From: COE1 sp910588595
GTDB lineage: Bacteria > Bacillota > Clostridia > Lachnospirales > Lachnospiraceae
Reading direction: 5' to 3'
NCBI GenBank assembly: GCA_948957135.1
Contig: CARDBT010000060.1
Span: 1-26,059, forward strand
DNA length: 26,059 nt
Shown: piece by piece, positions 15,985 to 23,928 of the stretch
How positions within the stretch are numbered: position 1 is the stretch's first letter
Layout: each line of letters begins with the position of its first letter
The notes under the pieces: model-generated
What the model saw: the letters and a program-made list of their open reading frames with translations, nothing else
The model's database searches: none
What the model was told of the DNA's origin: nothing
Made by a program: the position numbers and the translations under genes

Positions 15985-16419
15985 CTATAAAACTGTTACC
16001 ATTTCCCGAAACCGTTCATCAGTCGACGGGTCAGTGCGTCTCAATGAGATGACATTCCCCTCCTGATCCAGGAAGCAGTGTGTGCTTGTCCCTCTGGTGC
16101 GGAGCTCTCCGGAAACACTGTCTGTCATCTCGTATTCCAGATCGAGCCGCACACCATTGTACTTTACTACCTTAACCTGAATCTGCACTGTGTCGTCAAA
16201 GTGCACCATATTCTTGTACTGACAGGATACAGATACCACCGGACTGATGATCCCGCTCTCCTCCATACTCCGATAAGATATTCCAAACTGGCGCATGGCA
16301 TCCATCCTTGCCTCCTCCATCCAGCGGATATAGTTGGAATGGTGGACAATGCCCATCTGATCTGTCTCATAGTACTTCGCATGATGCAGATATGGTTTTA
16401 TTGGATTCTCTTCACTCAT
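15985..16419 (-). CDS. Acyl-CoA thioesterase, 4HBT/YbgC hotdog family
   Basis: Hotdog-fold thioesterase of 144 residues, expected to hydrolyse acyl-CoA or related thioesters in the cytoplasm. The family signature YETDQMGIVHHSNYIRWMEE (residues 17-36) includes the catalytic-type Asp20 and the HxNY stretch. The length is normal for the family. The ATG at 16419 begins the MSEENP sequence and is preceded by purine-rich AAAGGGGAAAG. A longer reading frame back to 16662 runs into pgeF and is not credible. It lies 83 bases after pgeF, with an inverted repeat in the gap, and 34 bases before the SWIM gene. The exact substrate cannot be told. Confidence 0.88.
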   Translation of the reverse strand: MSEENPIKPYLHHAKYYETDQMGIVHHSNYIRWMEEARMDAMRQFGISYRSMEESGIISPVVSVSCQYKNMVHFDDTVQIQVKVVKYNGVRLDLEYEMTDSVSGELRTRGTSTHCFLDQEGNVISLRRTDPSTDERFREMVTVL

Positions 16420-16445
16420 TTTTTTGATCTTTCCCCTTTCGTATG

Positions 16446-16479
16446 AACGGTGAACAGCTAAGGGATTCCCCTCACCGTT
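16446..16479 (-). repeat. Inverted repeat between pgeF and the thioesterase gene
   Basis: A perfect 8-bp inverted repeat, AACGGTGA and TCACCGTT, encloses an 18-base loop that itself holds a short GGG/CCC pairing. In the transcript it would form a hairpin just before the thioesterase ribosome binding site. No T-run follows, so it is not a standard terminator; an mRNA stability or processing element is possible. Confidence 0.45.
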
Positions 16480-16502
16480 ATTATGATAACTTCCATATTT
16501 GT

Positions 16503-17426
16503 CTACTTCAGCATCAAAAATGCACCGAGATTGCCACGTTTTCCCTCGCTGGCTCTGTGGCTGAACAAAAGCGATGGATTGCAGCAGGTACACACATCTG
16601 TCACCTCGATACTTTGATCGGGAACACCCGCATCGCGAAATACCCTGAAATTTGCGTACCATAGATTAAGCTGATATTTGCCATTTTCTTTCTGATACAA
16701 CAGACAGTTGTCGATATCCTTCTTCGCATAGTGCTGTCGGTATCGCATAAGATACTCCACAGCCTTTGCGTCGTCCCGCACAAAGTTTTTCTCAAAAGCA
16801 AGCGCGACATCCTCACTCACCTCATAACACCCCTGACAGATGGACGGCGCGATCGCAACCCTCACATCTTCCGGCTTTGTACCGTACTCTGCCCGCATTC
16901 GATCCAGGGTGACTTTTCCCATTTTTGCAACTGTTCCGCGCCATCCGGAATGTGATAATCCGATTGCCTGATTCACAGGATCCACAATAAACAGCGGTAC
17001 ACAGTCCGCATAAAAGGTTGCCAGGATAATGCCTTTTTCATTTGTGATCAGACCATCTATATCTGTATGATCCTGTTTAGTTACCACTCCTTTTCCCTTG
17101 TCGGCAGCAGTCACCCTGCGCACGTTTGTGGTGTGTGTCTGCTGTGAACAGACGATATCGCAGCTGGTCATCCCCAGATGCGCTGCCGCTCTTCTATAAT
17201 TTTCATCGACATTTTCCTCTGCATCACCCTGCGAATAACTGAAATTGAGAGAGTACAGATGACCGTCGCTCACCCCGCCGTATCTGGTCGAGAAAAAATG
17301 CTCCACAATACCTGTCTGCTCCAAACCATCAAACGTGAAGTATGCCATCTCCTTGTTATATCTGTCATAATGCAGCTTGCAGGTTCCCCTGCTGCCAACC
17401 CTGATGATCTTTTCTGTCATACACAT
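16503..17426 (-). CDS. pgeF: PgeF/YfiH family protein (multicopper-oxidase-like laccase domain)
   Basis: Cytosolic protein of 307 residues in the YfiH family, linked in other bacteria to correcting peptidoglycan stem-peptide errors and to purine nucleoside phosphorolysis. The metal-site residues appear intact: His98 in CSQQTH, Cys142 in FYADCVP and His159 in LSHSGWRGT. The family signature around HSGWRGT is clear. The start at 17426 has GAGAGGGG five bases upstream; a second ATG at 17420 is possible. The frame stays open upstream to 17582 only because the neighbouring MITE-like repeat contains no in-frame stop, so those 52 residues are not counted. It is followed by the thioesterase gene. Confidence 0.92.
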   Translation of the reverse strand: MCMTEKIIRVGSRGTCKLHYDRYNKEMAYFTFDGLEQTGIVEHFFSTRYGGVSDGHLYSLNFSYSQGDAEENVDENYRRAAAHLGMTSCDIVCSQQTHTTNVRRVTAADKGKGVVTKQDHTDIDGLITNEKGIILATFYADCVPLFIVDPVNQAIGLSHSGWRGTVAKMGKVTLDRMRAEYGTKPEDVRVAIAPSICQGCYEVSEDVALAFEKNFVRDDAKAVEYLMRYRQHYAKKDIDNCLLYQKENGKYQLNLWYANFRVFRDAGVPDQSIEVTDVCTCCNPSLLFSHRASEGKRGNLGAFLMLK

Positions 17427-17451
17427 ACTTTCCCCTCTCTGAGACCGCATT

Positions 17452-17604
17452 AGGAACTGTTCAGAAATTACTTGTGACAAGGGCGCCGCATAAATGTTCA
17501 TCTGCAAAGAAGAAAATCGCAGGCATAGGAGGCAAAGGCATAAAGGGCAATGCAGATGGGCATTTAGGCAAGTCATTGTCATGAGTAATTTATGAACAGT
17601 TCCT
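17452..17604. mobile_element. MITE-like palindromic element (153 bp)
   Basis: Non-coding element with 29-bp terminal inverted repeats (17452-17480 and 17576-17604) that match at 26 of 29 positions and begin AGGAACTGTTCA. A second nested pair of arms (17491-17506 and 17551-17566) matches at 14 of 16, so the whole element can fold into one long imperfect hairpin. It encodes no transposase. Together these suggest a miniature inverted-repeat element mobilised in trans, or a REP-type repeat. I see no clear target-site duplication beyond TA-rich flanks. It fills most of the gap between the YraN gene and pgeF, and ends 25 bases before the pgeF start. Confidence 0.7.
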
Positions 17605-17644
17605 TATCTCCTATTGAGAATATACAGTGCCTCAAGTGTTGATT

Positions 17645-17998
17645 TTAATATATATGTTCAAATGCATTTTGATACCAGGTGATCTCCTCACCGCAGATCG
17701 CAACTACATCATAGCGAACGGGCGTGAAATCTCCTATGTGGTGGATCATTCGATAGTAGTCCGCCACCTTGCATATAACCCGCTGTTTGCCGTAACCCAC
17801 CGCCTCCCCGGGGTAGCCCCTGGAACTGTCTTTACGGTATTTTACCTCAAAAAATACCGTATACTCGCCATCTCTTCCGATCAGGTCGATCTCCCCTCTG
17901 CGGTTTCTGTAGTTGTGTTCCATGATTTCCACACCCTGCCTCTGTAGATATTCTATGGCGATCTGCTCAAACTCAGCACCCTTTTTTCTGGTATTCAT
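17645..17998 (-). CDS. YraN/UPF0102 family predicted endonuclease
   Basis: Small 117-residue protein with a Holliday-junction-resolvase-like PD-(D/E)xK nuclease fold. The N-terminal KKGAEFEQIAIEYL helix supplies the family glutamate (Glu9), and the core motif GEIDLI followed by FFEVKYR gives Asp38, Glu51 and Lys53. Its cellular substrate is not settled; roles in DNA repair or uptake are only suggested for the family. Its ATG directly abuts the stop of the FlhB-like gene (TAAATG), so the two are coupled. YraN genes often lie near rnhB, which fits this context. Confidence 0.92.
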   Translation of the reverse strand: MNTRKKGAEFEQIAIEYLQRQGVEIMEHNYRNRRGEIDLIGRDGEYTVFFEVKYRKDSSRGYPGEAVGYGKQRVICKVADYYRMIHHIGDFTPVRYDVVAICGEEITWYQNAFEHIY

Positions 17999-18325
17999 TT
18001 AGCCCCTCTTATGCTGCTGCTTTTTGTCCGCGTTCTGGTAAGCGCTTATTTTTGCCTTGATCTTGTCCATACTGTCCACAAACATGAGGATCTCTGCCAC
18101 CACTTCATAGAGCTCCGGCGGTATCATATCTCCGATCTGCAGTTTGGACAGTGTATTGGCAAGTTTATCGTCCTTGTGTACAGGCACATCTGCCTGTCTT
18201 GCCTGTTCGATGATCCTGTCCGCCACTGCTCCCCGCCCCATCGCGATCACTCTGGGCGCACTGTCCGACGGATCATACTCCAGCGCCACAGCCTGTTTCA
18301 CTTTTTTGTTTCTATCCTCTGCCAT
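17999..18325 (-). CDS. FlhB C-terminal domain homologue (YlqH-like)
   Basis: Protein of 108 residues corresponding to only the cytoplasmic C-terminal part of FlhB, the switch protein of flagellar type III export. The family core AVALEYDPSDSAPRVIAMGRG and the later PVHKDDKLANTL and IPPELYEVVAEIL segments are clear. The NPTH autocleavage motif that precedes this core in FlhB is missing, and there are no membrane segments. The start at 18325 (MAEDRNKK) has GAAGG about ten bases upstream; the longer frame from 18412 would overlap the preceding gene. B. subtilis has the same stand-alone gene (ylqH) after rnhB-ylqG. Function unknown. Confidence 0.88.
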   Translation of the reverse strand: MAEDRNKKVKQAVALEYDPSDSAPRVIAMGRGAVADRIIEQARQADVPVHKDDKLANTLSKLQIGDMIPPELYEVVAEILMFVDSMDKIKAKISAYQNADKKQQHKRG

Positions 18326-18395
18326 CTCTTCAACACCTTCTATATCTGCAGTCCCCGGCGAACATCGCCTTTGCGCTCGTCCAAACTGCTTCGTT

Positions 18396-20342
18396 TTATG
18401 CGCGTGTATCAAATGTCTGATAACTCAGCACTGCACTGCCGCCTGCCACCTGCTCCTCTATATGCTCGAGAACAGTCTTGTCCTCTTCCTTTTCAAGAAT
18501 CATATTCTTGCACTGATAACCTTTTTTTGACAGCCTCTGCGCTAACCCATCGATATGCCCTTCGACCAGCGCGATGGAATCTTCATCCAGGTAAAATTTT
18601 GTAGTGACCTGATTCCTCTCCGTCTGCAGGGCAATGCTGACATCCAGTGCCCCCAGGTTATCCATATCCAGATGTAAGAAGGCTGTGAGCATCCCATCTT
18701 TACGTGCCATATTCTTTTTGTTCGTATAGACATATAAGTCTCCATGTGCCTGGGAATTGCTCAATTTCAACGGAAGCTGTACATAGTTGAACATCTGGTT
18801 CACCTGATTCATAAATTCCACATTTTCGCTGATATTTCCCATAGCCCGTGCCTGCGTGCCGCTTCCATTCTGACCAGCTGACTGCGCTGCCTCGTTCATC
18901 ATGCGTGCCAGCTGACTGCTTTCCTTTGCAAGCTTCTGATAAAATTCCTCCACTCTGCCTTCCTGCGCCAACTCCTGTGGTGTCAGTGTCCACTGTTTCT
19001 GGAGACCGCTTTTGAGCATAGTCTTAAATGGCTCAGAACGAAATACCATCGCCTTCTGTTCCGTAGTCAGCTGTTTCCCCAGGTCGCTGTCCATCAACAG
19101 CTGTTTTATATCCCTGATATCAATCTTTCCATCCTTCATTCCCTCACTGATAACAGAAATGATCTTCCCGGGAAGTGCCTGCGGCTTCTCACCGCTTAAC
19201 CGGGCAAGAATCATATCAAGTGGTCTCTGATCCGGCTCTACATCCTTTGGCTGTACCGCTTCCCGTCCCAGCTGCAGTCCCGCATCTTTATCGATAGCCT
19301 CCCCGCCGGAGGCTGTTTTCATCGCTGGCAGTTCCTGCAGGTTTTCTTTTATGTCAGTACCTGTTCCTGAATCCATGCCTGTACTGTTCTGAACGTTTTG
19401 TTCTGCATCAGATCGTATGTTCTGTTCGCCCTGCACATTCTGATCTGCCTGCACACTCTGGCTGTTGTGTACATTCTGTCCTTCCTGCTGAACAGCAGTC
19501 GTACTATTCTCATTAAATACCACCTGTGCTTTTCCTGTCTGCCCCTCCTCATCAGTCAGCAGCACAAGCACCTGCTCCATAAATTTTGCGCCGTTTTCCA
19601 GTGATGATGCTGTCTGCCCCGTCCCTGCCCCCTGAGCTGTATCCGGAGCAGTATTCACTGGCACATTCTGATTCCCCTGCTCCTGTGCTGTCTTTCCAAT
19701 CAGTGTGTCGTAAAGCTTCAAGATCTCATCCGAAGCTTCCCTGATCCCATCAAGCAGTTTGTGTTCCATATTCTGGTAGTTCTGAATCTGAATAATACTG
19801 TTGTCATTGACCGGAAGCTGCATTTTATTCAATTTGATCAGATCAGCCATGCTTGCAGTTGGATTCTGCAACGTCAGTCGGTTAAACAGCATCAACGTAT
19901 TTTTGTTGATCGACATCCCGTTTTCGATCAAGATGGATACGAGTGCCAGATTTCTGTCATTGACAGCCATATGCGCCGCCCGGAGTGCGGACTCTCCCAC
20001 TCGAAGCAGCTGCATTTTGCCGTCGTACACCGGTTTTAATACCACTCTGTTGTCCTTGTTGGACTGCACCTGCAGGTTCATGACCTGTCCGATCGCCAAC
20101 TGCACATCCCGCTCAAGCTTCGCAGCCATATACTGCCCGTTCGCCAACTGTATCTGAACATCCTCGCCATTCACAGAGATGATCTCACCCTGAAATGTAT
20201 CACCTGGCTGAAGCTGTGTCACGTCGACTCCCTGTGCACTGGCAGAACCTGTGCTCCCCGTTCCACTCACATTTGCTGTATACCCCTGTCCGACCTGTGT
20301 TCCTTCATAATTATGTGAATATCCTGATAAAAAGCTATCCAT
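18396..20342 (-). CDS. FliK-like hook-length control domain protein (YlqG-like)
   Basis: Protein of 648 residues. Residues about 522-612 resemble the C-terminal domain of flagellar hook-length control protein FliK: an LPLKL start, DLYVYTNKK, then HLDMDNLGALDV and the FYLDEDSIALVEGHIDGLAQRL helix. The N-terminal region has a compact beta-rich segment (about 47-105, GDTFQGEIISVNGEDVQIQL). The middle (about 220-345) is Gln/Asn-rich low complexity with QNV repeats, like the long spacer of FliK. It is followed by the FlhB-C homologue, its expected partner. No other flagellar gene is in the window, so a hook role is not assured. It lies 15 bases after rnhB. The length is greater than I expect for YlqG. 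Confidence 0.82.
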   Translation of the reverse strand: MDSFLSGYSHNYEGTQVGQGYTANVSGTGSTGSASAQGVDVTQLQPGDTFQGEIISVNGEDVQIQLANGQYMAAKLERDVQLAIGQVMNLQVQSNKDNRVVLKPVYDGKMQLLRVGESALRAAHMAVNDRNLALVSILIENGMSINKNTLMLFNRLTLQNPTASMADLIKLNKMQLPVNDNSIIQIQNYQNMEHKLLDGIREASDEILKLYDTLIGKTAQEQGNQNVPVNTAPDTAQGAGTGQTASSLENGAKFMEQVLVLLTDEEGQTGKAQVVFNENSTTAVQQEGQNVHNSQSVQADQNVQGEQNIRSDAEQNVQNSTGMDSGTGTDIKENLQELPAMKTASGGEAIDKDAGLQLGREAVQPKDVEPDQRPLDMILARLSGEKPQALPGKIISVISEGMKDGKIDIRDIKQLLMDSDLGKQLTTEQKAMVFRSEPFKTMLKSGLQKQWTLTPQELAQEGRVEEFYQKLAKESSQLARMMNEAAQSAGQNGSGTQARAMGNISENVEFMNQVNQMFNYVQLPLKLSNSQAHGDLYVYTNKKNMARKDGMLTAFLHLDMDNLGALDVSIALQTERNQVTTKFYLDEDSIALVEGHIDGLAQRLSKKGYQCKNMILEKEEDKTVLEHIEEQVAGGSAVLSYQTFDTRA

Positions 20343-20357
20343 AAGCTTCCCTCCAAG

Positions 20358-21191
20358 CTAGTCTGTCCCCGATGATTCCTCAACAAAATTTTTAATAAAG
20401 CTCTTTCTGTGGATCGGTGTCGCACCGTATTTTTTCAGCGCCTCTAGATGCGCTGCCGCGCCATAACCTTTATTGTCTGCAAAATGATACTTCGGATACA
20501 TTTGATCATATTCCACCATCAGACGGTCTCTTGTCACCTTGGCGACGATGCTTGCAGCAGCGATCGATACACTGCTGGCATCTCCTTTGATGATCGGAAT
20601 CTGCCTGATATCCACTCCCGGAATCGTAACGGCATCATTTAACAGCAGATCCGGCTGTACACTTAGATTGCCGATCGCCTGGCGCATTGCCTCATAGGTA
20701 GCCTGCAGAATGTTGATCTCGTCGATCCTCTCATGCGATGCATATCCGATTCCCACAGCCACCGCCTCTCTCATGATCACCTCATACAGCTCTTCCCGCT
20801 TCTTCTCGCTCAGCTGCTTGGAATCATTGAGATACAGGATCTGGCAATCCTTTGGCAATATAACAGCACCTGCCACCACAGGTCCTGCGAGCGGTCCCCT
20901 GCCAACCTCGTCGATCCCACAGATATATTCATAGGAAGCATATTCTTTTTCGTACTTTTTCATGCGTTCCGTGCGCTGCCGTTCCTTTCCAAGCGCATCT
21001 ATCGCTTTCCTCGCCTTTGCCACAAGCGCCTGCACACCACTTCTTCCATCGCTCTCATACATTTTAACAAAAACAGGCAGCTCACTTTCGCACGCTGCCT
21101 TTAATTCATTTTTGATCTCCCCTATTTTCTTTTCCACCCCAGATCCCATGTCCTTTCCATGCGGTACTTTTAACACCTTATCACGAATCAT
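20358..21191 (-). CDS. rnhB: Ribonuclease HII
   Basis: Removes RNA from RNA-DNA hybrids and single ribonucleotides from DNA. The 277-residue protein has the catalytic DEDD set: Asp94 and Glu95 in GIDEVGRGPLAG, Asp186 in LLNDAV and Asp204 in IKGDASSVSIAAAS. The spacing between these residues matches the E. coli enzyme. An extra N-terminal region of about 85 residues, mostly charged helix, is longer than in E. coli but usual in Firmicutes. The start codon at 21191 has only a weak GGA upstream, and an ATG 14 codons further in is an alternative. It follows lepB by 19 bases. Confidence 0.96.
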   Translation of the reverse strand: MIRDKVLKVPHGKDMGSGVEKKIGEIKNELKAACESELPVFVKMYESDGRSGVQALVAKARKAIDALGKERQRTERMKKYEKEYASYEYICGIDEVGRGPLAGPVVAGAVILPKDCQILYLNDSKQLSEKKREELYEVIMREAVAVGIGYASHERIDEINILQATYEAMRQAIGNLSVQPDLLLNDAVTIPGVDIRQIPIIKGDASSVSIAAASIVAKVTRDRLMVEYDQMYPKYHFADNKGYGAAAHLEALKKYGATPIHRKSFIKNFVEESSGTD

Positions 21192-21210
21192 CTATCCAAA
21201 CAACAGTTTG

Positions 21211-21789
21211 TCACTGATGTTTCAATATCCCAAATTTTGATATCGGCCATATTCTGACGAACGCTCTGCCGATAATATCCCTGCGATGAATGTTGCCAAC
21301 CGAGGGATCCCTGCTGTCGGAACTGTTGTTTCTATTGTCCCCCATCACAAAATATTCATCGTCCCCGAGCAGTATCGGATCACTTGCCCGTCCCGGATTT
21401 TGAATGACTTCCCGTCCGTAGATTTCCTCTAAGACCTCACCGTCTATGTAAATCGTTCCACTGTCATCGATCTGCACAGTCTCCCCCGGCATACCTATGA
21501 TCCGTTTGATATAATATGTATCTGTATCATATTGAAAGGGGAATACGATAATGTCAAACCGCTCCGGATCCTCGAAGCGATACGATATCTTGTCAACGAT
21601 CAAATGATCCCCGTCGCTCAAGGTCGTCTCCATGCTGCTTCCGCTCACCTGTGTTCGCTGCCCCACATATGTAACGATCAGATATGCAGCACAAAATACC
21701 AGCAGCAGATAGATACTGATGCTCAATATTTCCTTCAAAACATTTTTCATCTTATTTTCCCCTGTTTCTACGATTTCTGTTTCCATCAT
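21211..21789 (-). CDS. lepB: Signal peptidase I, second copy
   Basis: Membrane-bound serine protease of 192 residues that cleaves signal peptides after export. One membrane segment lies at about 21-41. The Ser-Lys dyad is present: Ser52 in SGSSMETTL and Lys95 in YYIKRIIGMPGE. The box GDNRNNSSDSR follows. The gene's ATG overlaps the rbgA stop (ATGATG), with GGGAGA before it, so the two are translationally coupled. The other signal peptidase gene lies on the far side of rbgA. The two proteins are clearly diverged, so they may favour different substrates. Confidence 0.95.
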   Translation of the reverse strand: MMETEIVETGENKMKNVLKEILSISIYLLLVFCAAYLIVTYVGQRTQVSGSSMETTLSDGDHLIVDKISYRFEDPERFDIIVFPFQYDTDTYYIKRIIGMPGETVQIDDSGTIYIDGEVLEEIYGREVIQNPGRASDPILLGDDEYFVMGDNRNNSSDSRDPSVGNIHRRDIIGRAFVRIWPISKFGILKHQ

Positions 21790-22640
21790 TCTCCCGGCAT
21801 CTCCAATGTAATCTTTCCTATTTTCCCACTTCTGAAATCATCCACGATCATCGAAGACGCTTTCATAATGTCCAGCTCCTCACCTTTTAAATAGCATTTC
21901 CTGCTGATACAGACCGCCCTGATCGTATCATAAGCATCCTGTTCGTTTGGAATCTCTATGTCATATCTTTCTTCCAGGGCCCCCGGGTACTCTCCGCGCA
22001 GAAAATTGATCAGATCATATGCGAGCTCATCCAAGTGCACGATCTCATCATTGATAGATCCGATCATTGCCAGGTGCAGCCCCACAGTCTGATCCTCAAA
22101 TTTGGGCCAGAGAATGCCTGGTGTATCTAACAGCTCCAATCCTTTATTCAACCGGATCCACTGTTTTCCTTTCGTCACACCTGGCTTGTTTCCGGTCTTT
22201 GCACATGCCCTTCCCGCAAACGAATTGATGAAGGTGGACTTTCCGACATTGGGGATCCCGACAACCATAGCCCGCACAGGTCTGTTAAGAATCCCCCTGC
22301 GCCTGTCACGCTCGATCTTCTCCTTACACGCCTCCTGCACGACACCCTGGATCGATCTCACCCCAGAACCTGTCTTGGCATTGATCTCCAGCACATGAAA
22401 GCCCTTCTTCGCAAAATATTCCATCCACAGTTTGTTCTTCTTGGCATCTGCCAGATCTGATTTATTTAGTAAAACGATCCTTGATTTATTTTTTCCCAAT
22501 TCATCGATATCCGGATTTCTGCTGCTGAGGGGAATCCTCGCATCCACCAGTTCGATCACCAGATCGATGAGTTTGATATCCTCCTGCATCATCCGCTTTG
22601 CTTTTGTCATATGCCCCGGATACCATTGATAATTTGCCAT
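21786..22640 (-). CDS. rbgA: Ribosome biogenesis GTPase RbgA (YlqF)
   Basis: Circularly permuted GTPase needed for a late step of 50S assembly in Firmicutes. In the 284-residue protein the motifs appear in permuted order: G4 NKSD at 59-62, then G1 GIPNVGKS at 128-135, then G3 DTPG at 172-175. The N-terminal YQWYPGHM signature is typical of YlqF. The C-terminal 90 residues form the RNA-binding helical domain. It lies 73 bases after the first lepB and overlaps the second by four. The ribosome binding site is weak (AAAGG about 14 bases upstream). Location after rplS and before rnhB matches B. subtilis. Confidence 0.97.
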   Translation of the reverse strand: MANYQWYPGHMTKAKRMMQEDIKLIDLVIELVDARIPLSSRNPDIDELGKNKSRIVLLNKSDLADAKKNKLWMEYFAKKGFHVLEINAKTGSGVRSIQGVVQEACKEKIERDRRRGILNRPVRAMVVGIPNVGKSTFINSFAGRACAKTGNKPGVTKGKQWIRLNKGLELLDTPGILWPKFEDQTVGLHLAMIGSINDEIVHLDELAYDLINFLRGEYPGALEERYDIEIPNEQDAYDTIRAVCISRKCYLKGEELDIMKASSMIVDDFRSGKIGKITLEMPGE

Positions 22641-22713
22641 ATATGCTTCATGCCTTTCTGTTTATTGTTCCGATCCTATGTTCACTGCGTTCATTGATGT
22701 ATGAACAGTATCA

Positions 22714-23295
22714 TTACTCTATCAATCCCAACTCGCTGTCACCCGCTGCAAGCTTCATCCATGCCTTTCCTATGATATAACTCTTTTTGACAGTGCCGAT
22801 ATTGGCAGAGCGGCTGTCCTCGCTGTTATTGCAGTTATCACCGATCACGAAATACTCATCTTCCTCAAGTGTGACTTCGCTTTCCAAAAGTCCCGGTTCC
22901 GCGATCCGGTCATTAAAATATTTCTCAACAACCTCATCATTTACATACAACAGACCATTTTTTATGTACAGTGTATCTCCAGGCACACCAACCACCCGCT
23001 TTACGTAATAGTGCGACTTCTCATTTCCGTTTGGGAGAAACACGATCACATCCCCCTCCCTCGGCGATGCCACCTTGTAGATCAGTCTGTTCAGAAAGAT
23101 ACTCTGCCCATTATACAGACTCGGTTCCATCGACGGACCGATCACACTCGTCTTCATTCCGATACAGAATACAATTACGACTGCAAGCAGCATGGAGGCA
23201 AATATCCAGAAGATCCAGCTGAAAATTTCTTTGACCACGATAATATTCAGTTTTTTCTTTTTCTGGTAAAAAGTCAATCCCTTTCTTCTAGCCAT
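22714..23295 (-). CDS. lepB: Signal peptidase I, first copy
   Basis: Type I signal peptidase of 193 residues with a basic N-terminus, one membrane segment at about 24-46, catalytic Ser55 in IGPSMEPSL and Lys99 in YYVKRVVGVPGD. The conserved GDNCNNSEDSR box is also present. It is the first gene after a strong predicted promoter (23341-23369), with about 40 bases of leader. GGA lies about eight bases before the ATG. It differs from the second copy downstream of rbgA, so the window carries two active-looking enzymes within 2.1 kb. Confidence 0.95.
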   Translation of the reverse strand: MARRKGLTFYQKKKKLNIIVVKEIFSWIFWIFASMLLAVVIVFCIGMKTSVIGPSMEPSLYNGQSIFLNRLIYKVASPREGDVIVFLPNGNEKSHYYVKRVVGVPGDTLYIKNGLLYVNDEVVEKYFNDRIAEPGLLESEVTLEEDEYFVIGDNCNNSEDSRSANIGTVKKSYIIGKAWMKLAAGDSELGLIE

Positions 23296-23340
23296 CCACT
23301 ATGTCCTTCCAGAAGCAAACAATCTTTAGATACACAATTA

Positions 23341-23369
23341 ATTATACTCAATCCATAGTACGATTTCAA
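23341..23369 (-). promoter_or_regulatory. Predicted sigma-A promoter of lepB-rbgA operon
   Basis: On the minus strand TTGAAA (23364-23369) and a perfect TATAAT (23341-23346) are separated by exactly 17 bases. It lies just after the tandem terminators of the rplS unit and about 45 bases before the lepB start, so it should start the lepB-rbgA-lepB-rnhB unit. Confidence 0.82.
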
Positions 23370-23395
23370 GTACCGAGTTAAAATCAATATAAAGT

Positions 23396-23433
23396 AAAAA
23401 TCGAGTCGGGGAATGACCTGCTCCCCTACTCGC
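23396..23433 (-). terminator. Second intrinsic terminator-like hairpin after rplS
   Basis: Minus-strand hairpin with arms CGAGT-a-GGGGA and TCCCC-g-ACTCG (one mismatch) around a nine-base loop, followed by ATTTTTA. It backs up the first terminator nearer to rplS and lies just upstream of the lepB promoter. Confidence 0.6.
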
Positions 23434-23438
23434 GCGCG

Positions 23439-23478
23439 GGGTGCGTGCAGCAGAACTGCTAATTTCCCTACGCACCCC
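23439..23478 (-). repeat. GC-rich inverted repeat between two terminators
   Basis: Perfect 9-bp arms GGGGTGCGT and ACGCACCCC around a 22-base loop that holds a small AGCAG/CTGCT pairing. It has no T-run of its own. It sits between two terminator-like hairpins and may strengthen termination or protect the 3' end. Confidence 0.5.
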
Positions 23479-23485
23479 TGCACAT

Positions 23486-23513
23486 AAAAAACGGAGCCCG
23501 TCACCAAGCTCCG
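23486..23513 (-). terminator. Intrinsic terminator of the rpsP-rplS unit
   Basis: Minus-strand hairpin with arms CGGAGC and GCTCCG and a ten-base loop, followed directly by six T. It starts about 14 bases after the rplS stop, so it should end the ribosomal protein transcript. Confidence 0.87.
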
Positions 23514-23526
23514 CCATGCAAACCAA

Positions 23527-23874
23527 TTATTTAACCAGTTCTTTAACCTTAGCCTTCTTACCAACGCGGTCTCTTAAGTAGTTCAACTTCGCACGTCTAA
23601 CCTTACCTGCTCTCACGATCTCTACTTTTTCCACATTAGGAGAATGCATAGGCCATGTCCTCTCCACACCAACACCATTCGAGATCTTTCTCACTGTAAA
23701 GGTCTCTCTGTTGCTGCCGCCCTGGATCTTTAACACTGTTCCCTCAAAGATCTGGATCCTCTCACGGTTTCCTTCCTTGATCTTGCCATGCACGCGCACT
23801 GTATCGCCAACCCTAAAGCTGTCAACTTTCTCCTTTAACTGTTCTTTCTCGATTTCCCTGATAATCTCATTCAT
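23527..23874 (-). CDS. rplS: Ribosomal protein bL19
   Basis: Component of the 50S subunit at the interface with 30S. The 115-residue length is normal and the family signatures are clear: VGDTVRVHGKI, GVGVERTWPMHSP and RRAKLNYLRDRVGKKAKVKE. A strong AAGGAGG lies eight bases before the ATG. A 183-base gap separates it from trmD and holds a possible promoter and a leader hairpin, which suggests separate control of this highly expressed gene. A terminator follows the stop codon closely. Confidence 0.98.
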   Translation of the reverse strand: MNEIIREIEKEQLKEKVDSFRVGDTVRVHGKIKEGNRERIQIFEGTVLKIQGGSNRETFTVRKISNGVGVERTWPMHSPNVEKVEIVRAGKVRRAKLNYLRDRVGKKAKVKELVK

Positions 23875-23928
23875 TTGATCTGCCTCCTTATTTCTTCGAC
23901 GTTCTTAATACTTCCACATCATCTATAT

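Noticed and set aside
16420..16662. N-terminal extension of the thioesterase by 81 residues
   Set aside because: It overlaps the end of pgeF and adds no conserved sequence; the hotdog domain begins right after the chosen start.
17427..17582. N-terminal extension of pgeF by 52 residues
   Set aside because: The sequence comes from the MITE-like repeat, and a strong ribosome binding site lies between it and the conserved part of the protein.
22684..22706. Hairpin GTTCAT/ATGAAC between lepB and rbgA as a terminator
   Set aside because: The stem has only six pairs and no T-run follows.
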